In this document: positions 27,556-35,657 of the stretch, one piece after another
How positions within the stretch are numbered: position 1 is the stretch's first letter
Layout: every line of letters begins with the position of its first letter
Assembly (NCBI GenBank): GCA_024698685.1
Contig: JAILQZ010000087.1
Coordinates: 1 to 48,888 of the forward strand
From: a bacterium
GTDB taxonomy: Bacteria; Actinomycetota; Coriobacteriia; Coriobacteriales; CADBOM01
Direction of reading: 5' to 3'
Length of the DNA stretch: 48,888 nt
Program-made: the position numbers and the translations under genes
Notes under the pieces: model-generated
The model's input: the letters and a program-made list of their open reading frames with translations, nothing else
Database searches by the model: none
What the model was told of the DNA's origin: nothing

Positions 27556-28509
27556 ATGCGCATTTTGGTTCTCGGTCCGTTCAATGACGAGCACATCTCG
27601 ATGATCCAGAAAGCCGGGGGCGCAGATGCGCAGATCGCCTTCTTCCCGCAAGGGCTCGAGGGCCAGGAGCTGCTCGATGAACTGCTCAAGACCGATGTGA
27701 TCGTCGGAGATCCCGACCCCGCCATCCTCTCGCAAACCTCCAACGTCAAGCTCATGCAGACCACCTGGGCGGGCGCGGACGCATACACCCGCGGGCCGTT
27801 TCCCTTCCCCTCCACCACCAAGCTCTGCAACGCGGCGGGCTCGTATGGCCACATCATCAGTCAACACGCGATTGGCGAGCTCCTGGCGATCACGATGAAC
27901 CTCGCGGGCTATCGTGACCTGCAAGCCAGGCGCGAGTGGGGCGACCTCGGTGGCAACATGTCGCTCGAGGGCACCAACGTGCTGATCTTCGGAGCGGGCA
28001 ATATCGGAGGGGCTTGCGCGAAGAGACTCATGGGTTTCGATGTGGCCAGGATCGTCGGGGTTTGCAGGAACACCGGGAAACCGCGCGAGCACTTCGACAG
28101 GCTGGTCACGCTGGCGGAGGCGGAAGCCGAGCTGCCCGAGGCCGACGTCATCATCTGCGCGCTGCCGAATAGCGATGAGAGCGCGGGATATCTCGATGCC
28201 CGCAGGCTCGGAATGCTCAAGCTGGGTTGCGCACTCGTCAACGTAGGCCGCGGCAACTTCATCGACCTAGATGCTCTGGCTGACATCCTCGAGGCCGGCA
28301 CGATCCGCGGAGCCGCCCTCGACGTCACCAACCCCGAGCCGCTCCCTACCGGCCATCGCCTGTGGGGCGAGCCGCGCTGCCTCATCACCCCGCACATCAG
28401 CGGAGGCTCATTCAGGCACCCGACCACGACGATGAACACCTGCGAGACGGCCTGCCACAACGTCCGCGCGCTGCGCGAGGGAGCTCCGCTCAAGAACCAG
28501 GTTCTCTAG
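27556..28509 (+). CDS. D-isomer-specific 2-hydroxyacid dehydrogenase family protein
   Basis: A 317-aa NAD(P)-dependent oxidoreductase. The Rossmann motif is NVLIFGAGNIGGACAKRL (about residues 139-157), and the catalytic His lies in CLITPHISGGS near the C-terminus, after GAALDVTNPEPLP. The substrate-side Arg of the family falls in CALVNVGRGNFID. Members reduce 2-keto acids such as glyoxylate, hydroxypyruvate or phosphoglycerate-derived substrates; the specificity is not clear. I use ATG 27556, with GGAGGGGG upstream; the track start 59 codons earlier runs back through the tRNA-Lys gene and is an artefact. It appears monocistronic. Confidence 0.88.
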   Translation: MRILVLGPFNDEHISMIQKAGGADAQIAFFPQGLEGQELLDELLKTDVIVGDPDPAILSQTSNVKLMQTTWAGADAYTRGPFPFPSTTKLCNAAGSYGHIISQHAIGELLAITMNLAGYRDLQARREWGDLGGNMSLEGTNVLIFGAGNIGGACAKRLMGFDVARIVGVCRNTGKPREHFDRLVTLAEAEAELPEADVIICALPNSDESAGYLDARRLGMLKLGCALVNVGRGNFIDLDALADILEAGTIRGAALDVTNPEPLPTGHRLWGEPRCLITPHISGGSFRHPTTTMNTCETACHNVRALREGAPLKNQVL

Positions 28510-28540
28510 CGGAGGAACCCGCAGTCAGATGACGGAGTTT

Positions 28541-28559
28541 GGCGCGCAGTTCGCGCGCC
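28541..28559 (+). other. GC-rich hairpin after the dehydrogenase gene
   Basis: GGCGCGC-AGTTC-GCGCGCC is a perfect 7-bp stem 31 bp past the stop. It is followed by TCTCCCCC, not a T-run, so it is at best a weak terminator. Confidence 0.45.
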
Positions 28560-28597
28560 TCTCCCCCACCCGCGCGTTTTCCGCGCGCTAGCGGCAA

Positions 28598-28606
28598 TGA
28601 TATACT
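28598..28606 (+). promoter_or_regulatory. Extended -10 promoter of the DVU_155x-like cluster
   Basis: TGATATACT, the same extended -10 as before tRNA-His, lies 51 bp before the first gene of the cluster. No good -35 is present. Confidence 0.5.
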
Positions 28607-28656
28607 TTCATGTGTTACGCGCGCCCGCATGCAAAGCAACAACTAAGGAAACCGCC

Positions 28657-29124
28657 ATGGCATTCGAAGACGCAGACCTCTCCCTCCTCCCCGAAGGCTT
28701 CCACCAGAGGGTGGTCGACCTCAACAAGGAGGGCTACAACTGCGCTCAGATCATGTCGATCGCGACGCTGGAGCAGGAGGGCCTTGAGAACGTCGGCTTC
28801 GTGCGCGCGATGGGCGGGCTCAACGACAGCACCGGGCATTCCAAGATGACCTGCGGAGCGCTGACAAGCGCTTGCTGCATCATCTCCTACTTCGCCGGCA
28901 AAGGCGAGGATGACGAGCTTGAGGACGACGACTTCCAGGAGATGCTGGGGGAATTGGCCGATTGGTTCGCCGAGAGATACACGAACAAGTATGGCGGCTT
29001 CAGGTGCTGCGACATGCTCCACGACAACTACGACAACAGGATCTTCGTATGCCCCGAGGCAATCGGGAGCGCATACGCGAAGGCCATCGAGCTTCTCGAC
29101 GACAGGGGGCTTTGGCCTTGGTAG
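28657..29124 (+). CDS. C-GCAxxG-C-C family (DVU_1555-like) protein
   Basis: A 155-aa cytoplasmic protein of the C_GCAxxG_C_C family, known for conserved cysteines spread as here: EGYNCAQIM near residue 29, MTCGALTSACCII in the middle, and GGFRCCDML plus FVCPEA later. The cysteines probably bind a metal or an Fe-S cluster; the biochemical role is unknown. I use ATG 28657 (AAGGAAA upstream), 20 codons inside the track ORF. It opens a five-gene run in which the next gene overlaps its stop. From memory this family is named DVU_1555 in Desulfovibrio, where it neighbours the same NTP-transferase and ligase families as here. Confidence 0.82.
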   Translation: MAFEDADLSLLPEGFHQRVVDLNKEGYNCAQIMSIATLEQEGLENVGFVRAMGGLNDSTGHSKMTCGALTSACCIISYFAGKGEDDELEDDDFQEMLGELADWFAERYTNKYGGFRCCDMLHDNYDNRIFVCPEAIGSAYAKAIELLDDRGLWPW

Positions 29125-30224
29125 GCGCGGTCATACCCGCCGCCGGCCTCTCCTCTCGCATGGGAGATTTCAAGCCGTTGATGGAGATCAACGGCTTCCC
29201 GATGATACGCATGACCGTGCAGTCCGCCATCGATGGTGGCGCGCGGTGCATCGTTGTGGTGACGGGGCGCGAGGCTCAAGGAGTGCGCGAGGCGCTCGCT
29301 GGGCTCGACGTGGCCTTCGCCCACAATGACAGCTATGCCACATCCGATATGATGCTCTCGGTTCAGCTCGGGCTCGCCGCGCTCATCGAGGCGGCGAAGG
29401 AACCTCTGGAGGGCTTCTTCCTGCTGCCAGGAGACATCCCCGCAATCTCACCTGCCACATTCGCGCTCATGAGCGGATACGCGATCGCCAACGACGTGGA
29501 CATGCTCAAGCCCGCTTATGGGGAGACCAACGTGCATCCTCCGTTCATCTCCGCGCGGCTCTTCGACGCGATCCTCGGCTACGAGGGCAGCCGCGGCCTC
29601 AAGGGCGCGCTCGCCGAAGCCGGTGCCGATATCGTACGCTTCCCCATCGACGATGAGGGCGCGTCGCTCGATGCCGACGAGCCCGCCGACTTCGAGCGCC
29701 TCGTAGAGTACGCGAAGGCCCGCAAGGGCGTTTCGGAGAGCGTCTGCAGGCAGCTGTTCGCGCTCGCCGACACCCCAAGCAACGTCATCGAGCACACTAT
29801 GGCGGTCTCAGGGCTCGCCAGGCGCATGGCCCGCAGCCTCAACGCAGTGGGCTACCATCTCGACGAGGAGCTCTGCGCTAGCGGAGGGGCGCTTCACGAC
29901 ATACTGCGCGTGAAGCCGAGGCACTCCAAGGAGGGAGCGGCCCTGCTACGCAAGCTGGGTTACCTCAAGCTCGCGGATATCGTCATAGCCCACGACGGAT
30001 TCTTCGGCCTCTACCCCAAGGATTTCGACGAGGCGACCATCGTCAACCTCGCCGACAAGTTCATGCAAAACGACCAGCTGGTCACCATCGGGAAGCGGTA
30101 CGAGAAGGCGACGAAAGCCTTCCCCGAAAACACCCCGATTGGCGCTAGAATAGCACTCGACGTGGAAATACTCGAAAGGCTCCAGCAGCGCTACGAGGAG
30201 TTGACGCATGACCGAATCGTCTAA
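29118..30224 (+). CDS. NTP transferase-HD domain fusion (DVU_1551-like)
   Basis: A 368-aa fusion. Residues 1-190 are a MobA-like nucleotidyltransferase (VGAVIPAAGLSSRMGDFKPLMEING; LLPGDIPA with the metal Asp). Residues about 215-365 are an HD-type phosphohydrolase domain with EHTMAV, GALHDILR and VIAHDG in order. The combination suggests addition and removal of a nucleotide, or a cofactor-tailoring step. The start is probably TTG 29118, with AGGGGG 8 bases before it; the track start at 28962 lies inside the previous gene. It overlaps that gene by 7 bases, and the next gene by 17. The family is linked to Mo/Se-enzyme maturation by neighbourhood only. Confidence 0.8.
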   Translation: MVGAVIPAAGLSSRMGDFKPLMEINGFPMIRMTVQSAIDGGARCIVVVTGREAQGVREALAGLDVAFAHNDSYATSDMMLSVQLGLAALIEAAKEPLEGFFLLPGDIPAISPATFALMSGYAIANDVDMLKPAYGETNVHPPFISARLFDAILGYEGSRGLKGALAEAGADIVRFPIDDEGASLDADEPADFERLVEYAKARKGVSESVCRQLFALADTPSNVIEHTMAVSGLARRMARSLNAVGYHLDEELCASGGALHDILRVKPRHSKEGAALLRKLGYLKLADIVIAHDGFFGLYPKDFDEATIVNLADKFMQNDQLVTIGKRYEKATKAFPENTPIGARIALDVEILERLQQRYEELTHDRIV

Positions 30225-31368
30225 CGACTTCGCCCCGATCTACCTGAACAACGCGGCGACCTCCTTCCCGAAGCCCGATTGCGTGGCCGAGGCGATGGCG
30301 CAGGCCGTCAGCTCGCTGCCAGGCGGCGACAACCGCGACTCGATGGAAAGGCGAAACGTCAACGACGAGCTGCGCATCGCACTTGCCGAGCTGCTGCACG
30401 CGCCCGACCACAGGCGCATCGTCCTCGGCTCGAATGCGACATGGGGTCTCAACGAAGCGATCTTCGGGCTGAAGCTGGTCGCTGGCGATTGCATAGTCGC
30501 CTCGATGGCCGAGCACAACTCGGTGATCCGCCCAGTCGAGGCGCTTGCCGCCAAGGGCATCGAGGTCGCATACGTGCCGGTTGATGCCGCAGGGCGCATC
30601 GACGCGAGCGCTTGGAAGGCCGCTATCGAAAAGCGCTCCCCCAAGCTCGCGGTTTGCACGCACGCTTCCAACGTCACCGGCGCGATCAACGATGTCGCAG
30701 GACTCGCGGCAGTCGCCAAGGCTCACGGCGCAATCACGCTAGTGGATGCCGCGCAAACTCTCGGGCTCGTCGAAATCGACGCGAGCGACCCGAACATCGA
30801 CATGATCGCCTTCACGGGCCACAAGTACCTCCTAGGCCCGCAGGGCACCGGCGGCCTCTACGTCAGCGAGGGCGTCGATCTCGAGCCGCACGCCATCGGA
30901 GGCACCGGCGTGAGGAGCGACCTCGCCAAGATGCCCGATGAATACCCGATGCACCTCGAGGCCGGCACCTCCAACGAACCCTCTAACGCAGGCCTTCTGG
31001 CTGCCATACGCTGGGCCAAGGGCAACCCCGTCGATCTCGGCGAACTGGCGGAGAAGCGCTCTAGGCTACGCGATGGGCTAACTGAAGCGGGCGCGAGGGT
31101 CATCGACCCTGGTGCGCCATCGACGCCCGTGGTCTCCTTCACAGTCGAGGGGCTTACCCCGGGCTATGTCGGTGAGCTCCTCTTCGACTGCTACGACATC
31201 ATCTGCAGGACGGGGCTGCATTGCGCGCCCAAGATCTTCGGCTGCCTCGGCGAAGGCCTCGAGAGCGGCACGGTTCGCATCAGCCTCTCGCGCTTCACGA
31301 CGGATGAAGAGATCGATGCGCTGATCGGTGCGATCGACGACATCATCTCATCCGAGACGGGCTTCTAG
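30208..31368 (+). CDS. Class-V aminotransferase / cysteine desulfurase-like protein
   Basis: A 386-aa PLP enzyme of the NifS/SufS fold. Visible features are YLNNAATSFPKP at the N-terminus, DAAQTLGLVEID with the PLP-contact Asp, the Schiff-base Lys in FTGHKYLLGPQGTGG, and the late Cys in ICRTGLHCAPK that in desulfurases and selenocysteine lyases carries the persulfide or selenide. It may thus supply sulfur or selenium to a cofactor. GAGGAG lies 7 bases before the ATG. The position in the DVU_155x-like cluster next to xdhC supports a Mo-hydroxylase maturation role, but this is inference. Confidence 0.85.
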   Translation: MTESSNDFAPIYLNNAATSFPKPDCVAEAMAQAVSSLPGGDNRDSMERRNVNDELRIALAELLHAPDHRRIVLGSNATWGLNEAIFGLKLVAGDCIVASMAEHNSVIRPVEALAAKGIEVAYVPVDAAGRIDASAWKAAIEKRSPKLAVCTHASNVTGAINDVAGLAAVAKAHGAITLVDAAQTLGLVEIDASDPNIDMIAFTGHKYLLGPQGTGGLYVSEGVDLEPHAIGGTGVRSDLAKMPDEYPMHLEAGTSNEPSNAGLLAAIRWAKGNPVDLGELAEKRSRLRDGLTEAGARVIDPGAPSTPVVSFTVEGLTPGYVGELLFDCYDIICRTGLHCAPKIFGCLGEGLESGTVRISLSRFTTDEEIDALIGAIDDIISSETGF

Positions 31369-31377
31369 GGGCAAGCC

Positions 31378-31686
31378 ATGGAATTCACCTGCAAGAAGAT
31401 CGAGAACTGCTTCACCAACTCGGCGAACTTCCAGTACGCGCTCGAGGTGCGCGCCGAAAGCTTCATGGGCGCAATCGACGACTGGGAGAGCATCAGGGTC
31501 AACGAGAAGCTTCGCCGCCCCACCTTCATCGGCGCGTTCGCCGACGGAATCCAGGTGAAGGGCGTTCTCGCGAAGAACTCGATCCGCGTCGGCTATCCAG
31601 AGGATCGCTGGGAGGATTGCAAGGAGCGCTTCGAGGCGCGCCTATCGGCGATGGATGCCGCAAAGATATCGGAAGGCACCGAATAG
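31378..31686 (+). CDS. Unrecognised 102-aa protein in the DVU_155x-like cluster
   Basis: A soluble, charged 102-aa protein with three cysteines (FTCKKIENC near the start, WEDCKERF near the end) and no membrane segment or signal. It begins 9 bp after the aminotransferase stop and ends 13 bp before the ligase start, so it belongs to the operon. No family is recognised. The N-terminal C-x5-C pair could bind a metal or act in redox; that is speculation. Confidence 0.7.
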   Translation: MEFTCKKIENCFTNSANFQYALEVRAESFMGAIDDWESIRVNEKLRRPTFIGAFADGIQVKGVLAKNSIRVGYPEDRWEDCKERFEARLSAMDAAKISEGTE

Positions 31687-31699
31687 AAAGGCGTTTGAA

Positions 31700-32677
31700 A
31701 TGGTTGCATTCCCCAAGAGCAAGGTTGACGAATATGCGAGCGCTTGCGAGGGGTGCACCTTCGAAACGCGCGCAGATCTCGAGGAGTTCCAGCTGAAGCG
31801 GCTCAACGAGCTGCTCGAGCGCATCGGCGGGCGCGGCCTCTACGCTGAATACCCAACGCATCTCAGCTCGCTCGCGGATATCGCGAATCTCCCATTCACA
31901 ACCGAAAGGGACATCATCGATCGCCCCAGCCAGCTCGGCATGGTCTCGCAATCGCAGTGCGTTCGCGTCATATCCGACGAGACCTCCGCGACCACCGGCA
32001 AGCCCAAGCGCATCTACTACACCCAGGCCGACAGGGACCGCACGACGCGCTTCTTCGAGATCGGCCTGCAGGAGCTCATCGAGCCTGGCGACTTCGTCAT
32101 GCTCGGCTTCCCCGAGTCGGGCGAACTCGGCCTCACCGACCTCATCGAGGAGGCATGCAGGCGCATCGGCGCGATGTGCTATGTGGCCGAGGATGAGGCC
32201 CGCTATGCGATCGACCAGATGTCGATGCTCTCTCCCAACGCATACATCGGGCACCCCTTCCACATGACGGCGCTGCTCGACGAGCTGGCGGCCCGCGACA
32301 CGGTGCCAACCTTCACGCGCGCGCTCATCAGCGGCGATTCCTGCAGCGCCGAGCTCTGCGAGGCCGTCGCAGCGGCAATCGGGAGCTACCCCTTCCTACA
32401 CTACGGTTCGCGCGAGATCGGCCTCGCCGGCGCGGTCTCCTGCTCCAGCCACAAGGGCATGCACATCAGGGAGAACGATCTGCTGGTAGAGATAGTCGAT
32501 GGGAACGGAAACCCGCTGCCAGATGGCGAGTGGGGCGAGATCGTCATAACCACGCTGGCGCAGGAAGCGATGCCGTTCGTGCGCTATAGGACGCAGGACC
32601 GAGGAAGGATCATTCCCCAGCCCTGCGAATGCTCCAGCGTTATGAGATTGCTCGATGACAAGATCGAGCGGATGTAG
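31700..32677 (+). CDS. Small AMP-dependent ligase (DVU_1553-like, PaaK-related)
   Basis: A 325-aa member of the adenylate-forming superfamily. The P-loop-like motif ETSATTGKPKRIYYT (about residues 95-109), HYGSREIGLAG (aromatic/acidic motif) and YRTQDRGRI are all present. It is about 100 residues shorter than PaaK-type CoA ligases and seems to lack most of the C-terminal lid domain. The substrate is unknown. The N-terminus has CEGCTFETRADLEEFQLKRLNELL, with a CxxC pair. I use ATG 31700, after AAAGG, 15 codons into the track ORF. It ends the operon, convergent with xdhC 38 bp away. Confidence 0.8.
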   Translation: MVAFPKSKVDEYASACEGCTFETRADLEEFQLKRLNELLERIGGRGLYAEYPTHLSSLADIANLPFTTERDIIDRPSQLGMVSQSQCVRVISDETSATTGKPKRIYYTQADRDRTTRFFEIGLQELIEPGDFVMLGFPESGELGLTDLIEEACRRIGAMCYVAEDEARYAIDQMSMLSPNAYIGHPFHMTALLDELAARDTVPTFTRALISGDSCSAELCEAVAAAIGSYPFLHYGSREIGLAGAVSCSSHKGMHIRENDLLVEIVDGNGNPLPDGEWGEIVITTLAQEAMPFVRYRTQDRGRIIPQPCECSSVMRLLDDKIERM

Positions 32678-32715
32678 CGCTCAGAGGCCATAAAACGCCC
32701 GCTAAGCCACGATAA

Positions 32716-33744
32716 TCACTTTAGCGAGATGATCTCCGCCATGATGCTGACCGCTATCTCAGCGGGCGTCTTGGCACCTATCTCCAAGCCGATCGGACTG
32801 TGCACCAGCGCGAGCTGCTCATCGGTCGCACCGCGATCGCGCAGGTTGTTGTAGACCGCAGAGCGCTTCGTCTTCGAGCCGATCATGCCGATGTAGTGCG
32901 CCGGCTTGTCGATCGCCCATTCGAGGACGTCGCGGTCGAATGCATGCCCGCGCGTGATGATCAGGATGTGCGACCTGCCATCGATGACGAGCTCGGGAAT
33001 ATGGAAGTAGTCATCGAGGACGACGATCTCGCAACCGGGGAAGTTCTCCTCGTTGGCGTACTCTGCGCGGTCGTCGAAGACCGTGACCTTGTAGCCGAGA
33101 TGCACCGCGAGGAACGCGACCTCCTTGGAGACGTGCCCGGCGCCGAAGAGGTAGATCACGCCGGCCGCCGAGATGGCATCGCTGAAGACGCTGACCCCGG
33201 GAACGTCGTCGCAGTGGATGCCCACGCGGATCGGGTTCTCGAGCAGCTCGCGCGAGATGACCCCGATCCCCGGGAAGCTACCGACAAGCCCCTCCCCCTC
33301 CACGAAGAGCGCCAGCGTGCACTTGGCGGCTTGCTCGTCGCGGGCATCGTAGATGGAGTAGAGGGTTGCTTCCTTGCCGTTCACCGTGGCATCGTGGGCC
33401 GCAGCGAACACCGACTTGGCATCTGCATCATCGGCTGAGACATAAGCGATCAGCACATCGCAATCCCCTCCGCATATCATCCCCTCGACGTCCTTCGACT
33501 TGTAGGACATGTCGAATGTGCGCATGGTGGAACGCTCGTTTACGAGCGCGTCGTCGCGCGCCATCTTGATGACGGAGTACTCCGAACCGCCGCCGCCGAT
33601 CGTTCCGACGATGCGGTCGGGCAAGACCAGCATCTTCGAACCCGAGCTGCGCGGGGTCGATCCGGCGGAGCGCACTATGGTCGCATATGCGAAGCTCTCG
33701 CCCGCATCCATGCAGGCGACGGCTTTGCTGAAGATGGTTTCCAT
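32716..33744 (-). CDS. xdhC: XdhC/CoxI-family Mo-hydroxylase maturation protein
   Basis: A 342-aa protein. The N-terminal XdhC domain (about 10-110) carries ATIVRSAGSTPRSSGSKMLV and CGGDCDVLIAYV. The C-terminal half is a Rossmann-like XdhC_C domain starting IYLFGAGHVSKEVAFLAVHLG. XdhC binds the molybdenum cofactor and delivers it, after sulfuration, to xanthine dehydrogenase-type enzymes; related proteins go with selenium-dependent hydroxylases. The start has no clear ribosome-binding site but lies 3 bp after the DUF3467 stop, suggesting coupling. No hydroxylase gene is visible, so the client must lie elsewhere. Confidence 0.9.
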   Translation of the reverse strand: METIFSKAVACMDAGESFAYATIVRSAGSTPRSSGSKMLVLPDRIVGTIGGGGSEYSVIKMARDDALVNERSTMRTFDMSYKSKDVEGMICGGDCDVLIAYVSADDADAKSVFAAAHDATVNGKEATLYSIYDARDEQAAKCTLALFVEGEGLVGSFPGIGVISRELLENPIRVGIHCDDVPGVSVFSDAISAAGVIYLFGAGHVSKEVAFLAVHLGYKVTVFDDRAEYANEENFPGCEIVVLDDYFHIPELVIDGRSHILIITRGHAFDRDVLEWAIDKPAHYIGMIGSKTKRSAVYNNLRDRGATDEQLALVHSPIGLEIGAKTPAEIAVSIMAEIISLK

Positions 33745-33747
33745 CCG

Positions 33748-34011
33748 CTATCTGCCGGTCAGGCCGGGATTCTTGTCGAGGTGCTCGTTGAGGGCCTTGG
33801 CGAGCGCGACGAGCTGGCTGTGCGAAAGGATCACGCGGGAAACCAGATAGGACGGAGCCTGACTATCTGGGCTCGGAGCATGGTCGTTGTAGATGAAGTC
33901 GATCCTGGACTCCGAGGGAGTGGATGCGATGATCGACATGTTCGCGTAGACGCCCTTGAGGTCTTCGGGCTTGGCCGTGATGTTGAGGTTCGTGGGTTTC
34001 TGCTCTGCCAT
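33748..34011 (-). CDS. DUF3467-family protein
   Basis: A small 87-aa protein resembling the DUF3467 family: NITAKPEDLKGVYANMSIIAST, then RIDFIYNDH, and SRVILSHSQLVALAKALNEHLDKN at the C-terminus. The role is unknown; members are short, soluble and often single genes. I use ATG 34011 (MAEQKPTN) with AAGGTGG upstream, 14 codons into the track ORF. It is directly upstream of xdhC with 3 bp between, so the two are co-translated. It is divergent from the trigger-factor-like gene. Confidence 0.75.
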   Translation of the reverse strand: MAEQKPTNLNITAKPEDLKGVYANMSIIASTPSESRIDFIYNDHAPSPDSQAPSYLVSRVILSHSQLVALAKALNEHLDKNPGLTGR

Positions 34012-34208
34012 GAAGGCCACCTTTCGTTGAATCGGACAGGCGCGCAAGCGCACAGGAAGCCGCGCCTTTTCGCCATCGCCTTATACTACCACTACCAAAC
34101 GCCTAAGCGATGCGCATGCTGGTTTTCAACCCCGATGCCGCGGTCGCAAGGTACGCTATACTAACCAAGGGAAAAAATGGATACATCATCAAAAGGAGTG
34201 CTTTGAAC

Positions 34209-35555
34209 ATGGATCCCAAGAAGCTGATCAAGAAGCCCTTCGGCAAAAAGGCCATCGAATTCTACGCAACCTACGCGGCGGAGGACGTCGCCACCGAGAT
34301 CGACAAGAGCCTCGAGCTCATCGCGCGCTCGAGCGGAATCCTGTTCACTCCAGAGGATGACCTCGAAGCGAAGATCAAGGAGACGGTCTCCAAGGAGCAG
34401 TTCGACGCGCTTCTCCAGGATTTCGTCATGAACCGCCTCGCGCCGTTCGTCATCAACGCGGAGGACAACCTGGTCATCGCCACCGATCCGATCTGCTCTT
34501 CCAACGAGATTCCCAAGGCCGACAAGGACTTCACCTTCACGATCCGCGTGCTGATCAAGCCCAAGGTCACGCTCGATTCGTACGAGCCGGTCAAGATCAA
34601 GATGCCCATCCGCCCGATCACGCAGGAGGAGATCGACCAGCAGTTCGACCAGATCATCGCGATGACCACCACCTACGAGCCCAACGACGACCAGACCACC
34701 ACCGTAGAGCTTGGCGACTTCATCAAGATCAACCTGCGCACCTTCGACGACAAGGGCGAGGAGCTCAAGGGGCTCACTGGCGACGAGCGCCTTCTCCAGC
34801 TCGACTACGGCTACATGCCCAAGGACTTCGTCAACCAGATCATCGGCATGAAGGTCGGAGACAGCAAGGAGTTCGAGTTCAAGGCTCCGCGCGACTTCGG
34901 CGAGGAGAACGAGAACACCGAGTACGACATCTACAAGTCCACCGTCGAGGTCCTCGAGTTCCAGCATCAGGTGGTGCCGACGCTCACCGACGAGTTCGTC
35001 AAGGAGAACGTCCCCGGCTTCGATACCTATGCCGAACTAGAGCAGAACATCCGCAACTACGTCGAGCAGCAGCACATCCAAGCCGATGAGCAGTACAAGT
35101 CCATGCTCGTGGACGCAGCGAACGCCGAGCGCTTCAAAGGCGGAGTCGACGACGAGATCTACGAGGTCACCGCACAGAACATCGTCAGGCAGATGCGCAT
35201 GCAGCTCTCCACCGAAGGCAAGACGATCAACGACTTCATGAAGGAGCAGGACATCGACGAGCAGACGTTCAACATGCAGATCATGCTCCAGGCTCGCGAC
35301 GTGGTCAGGCAGGGCTTCGCTCTCGACGCGATCTACAACGAGCGCTTCGGCGAGCTCAACGACGAGGACATCGACAAGGCGTTCAAGGCTATCTCCCAGA
35401 AGAACCCCGAGGATGTCAAGCAGGACTTCATCGAAAGCGGCCGCTGGTTCTCGATCCTCGAGGTCGCCAAGAGGCTCAAGGCCCACAACTGGCTGATGCG
35501 CACCGCCGAGGTCGAGACCTTCGAGATGCCGGAGAACCCGCAAATTCAGCAATAG
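34209..35555 (+). CDS. Divergent trigger factor-like chaperone/peptidyl-prolyl isomerase
   Basis: A 448-aa protein. Residues about 155-270 are an FKBP-type domain (VELGDFIKINLRTFDDKGEEL, then IIGMKVGDSKEFEF), followed by the trigger-factor C-terminal arms (VVPTLTDEFVKENVPGFDTYAELEQNI). The N-terminal part is the oddity: the ribosome-docking FRxGxxP loop of trigger factor is not visible, and the segment KKPFGKKAIEFYATYAAEDVATEI aligns only loosely. It may be a second, ribosome-independent trigger factor. AAAAGGAG lies 9-10 bases before ATG 34209; the track start at 34110 is too early. It is monocistronic with its own terminator. Confidence 0.75.
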   Translation: MDPKKLIKKPFGKKAIEFYATYAAEDVATEIDKSLELIARSSGILFTPEDDLEAKIKETVSKEQFDALLQDFVMNRLAPFVINAEDNLVIATDPICSSNEIPKADKDFTFTIRVLIKPKVTLDSYEPVKIKMPIRPITQEEIDQQFDQIIAMTTTYEPNDDQTTTVELGDFIKINLRTFDDKGEELKGLTGDERLLQLDYGYMPKDFVNQIIGMKVGDSKEFEFKAPRDFGEENENTEYDIYKSTVEVLEFQHQVVPTLTDEFVKENVPGFDTYAELEQNIRNYVEQQHIQADEQYKSMLVDAANAERFKGGVDDEIYEVTAQNIVRQMRMQLSTEGKTINDFMKEQDIDEQTFNMQIMLQARDVVRQGFALDAIYNERFGELNDEDIDKAFKAISQKNPEDVKQDFIESGRWFSILEVAKRLKAHNWLMRTAEVETFEMPENPQIQQ

Positions 35556-35608
35556 CCCACCGCTTGTGAGTTGAGCCCAGCACATCGGGGCCCATGGCAA
35601 TAGAATTC

Positions 35609-35638
35609 AAAGAGGCGCTTTCGCGAGCGCCTCTTTTT
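35609..35638 (+). terminator. Terminator after the trigger factor-like gene
   Basis: AAAGAGGCGCT / AGCGCCTCTTT, a perfect 11-bp stem with loop TTCGCG and a T5 tail. The next gene starts only 20 bp further on, so the ZIP gene must rely on read-through or on a promoter within this stem region. Confidence 0.92.
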
Positions 35639-35657
35639 CGACTGCAATGGAGTCAGC

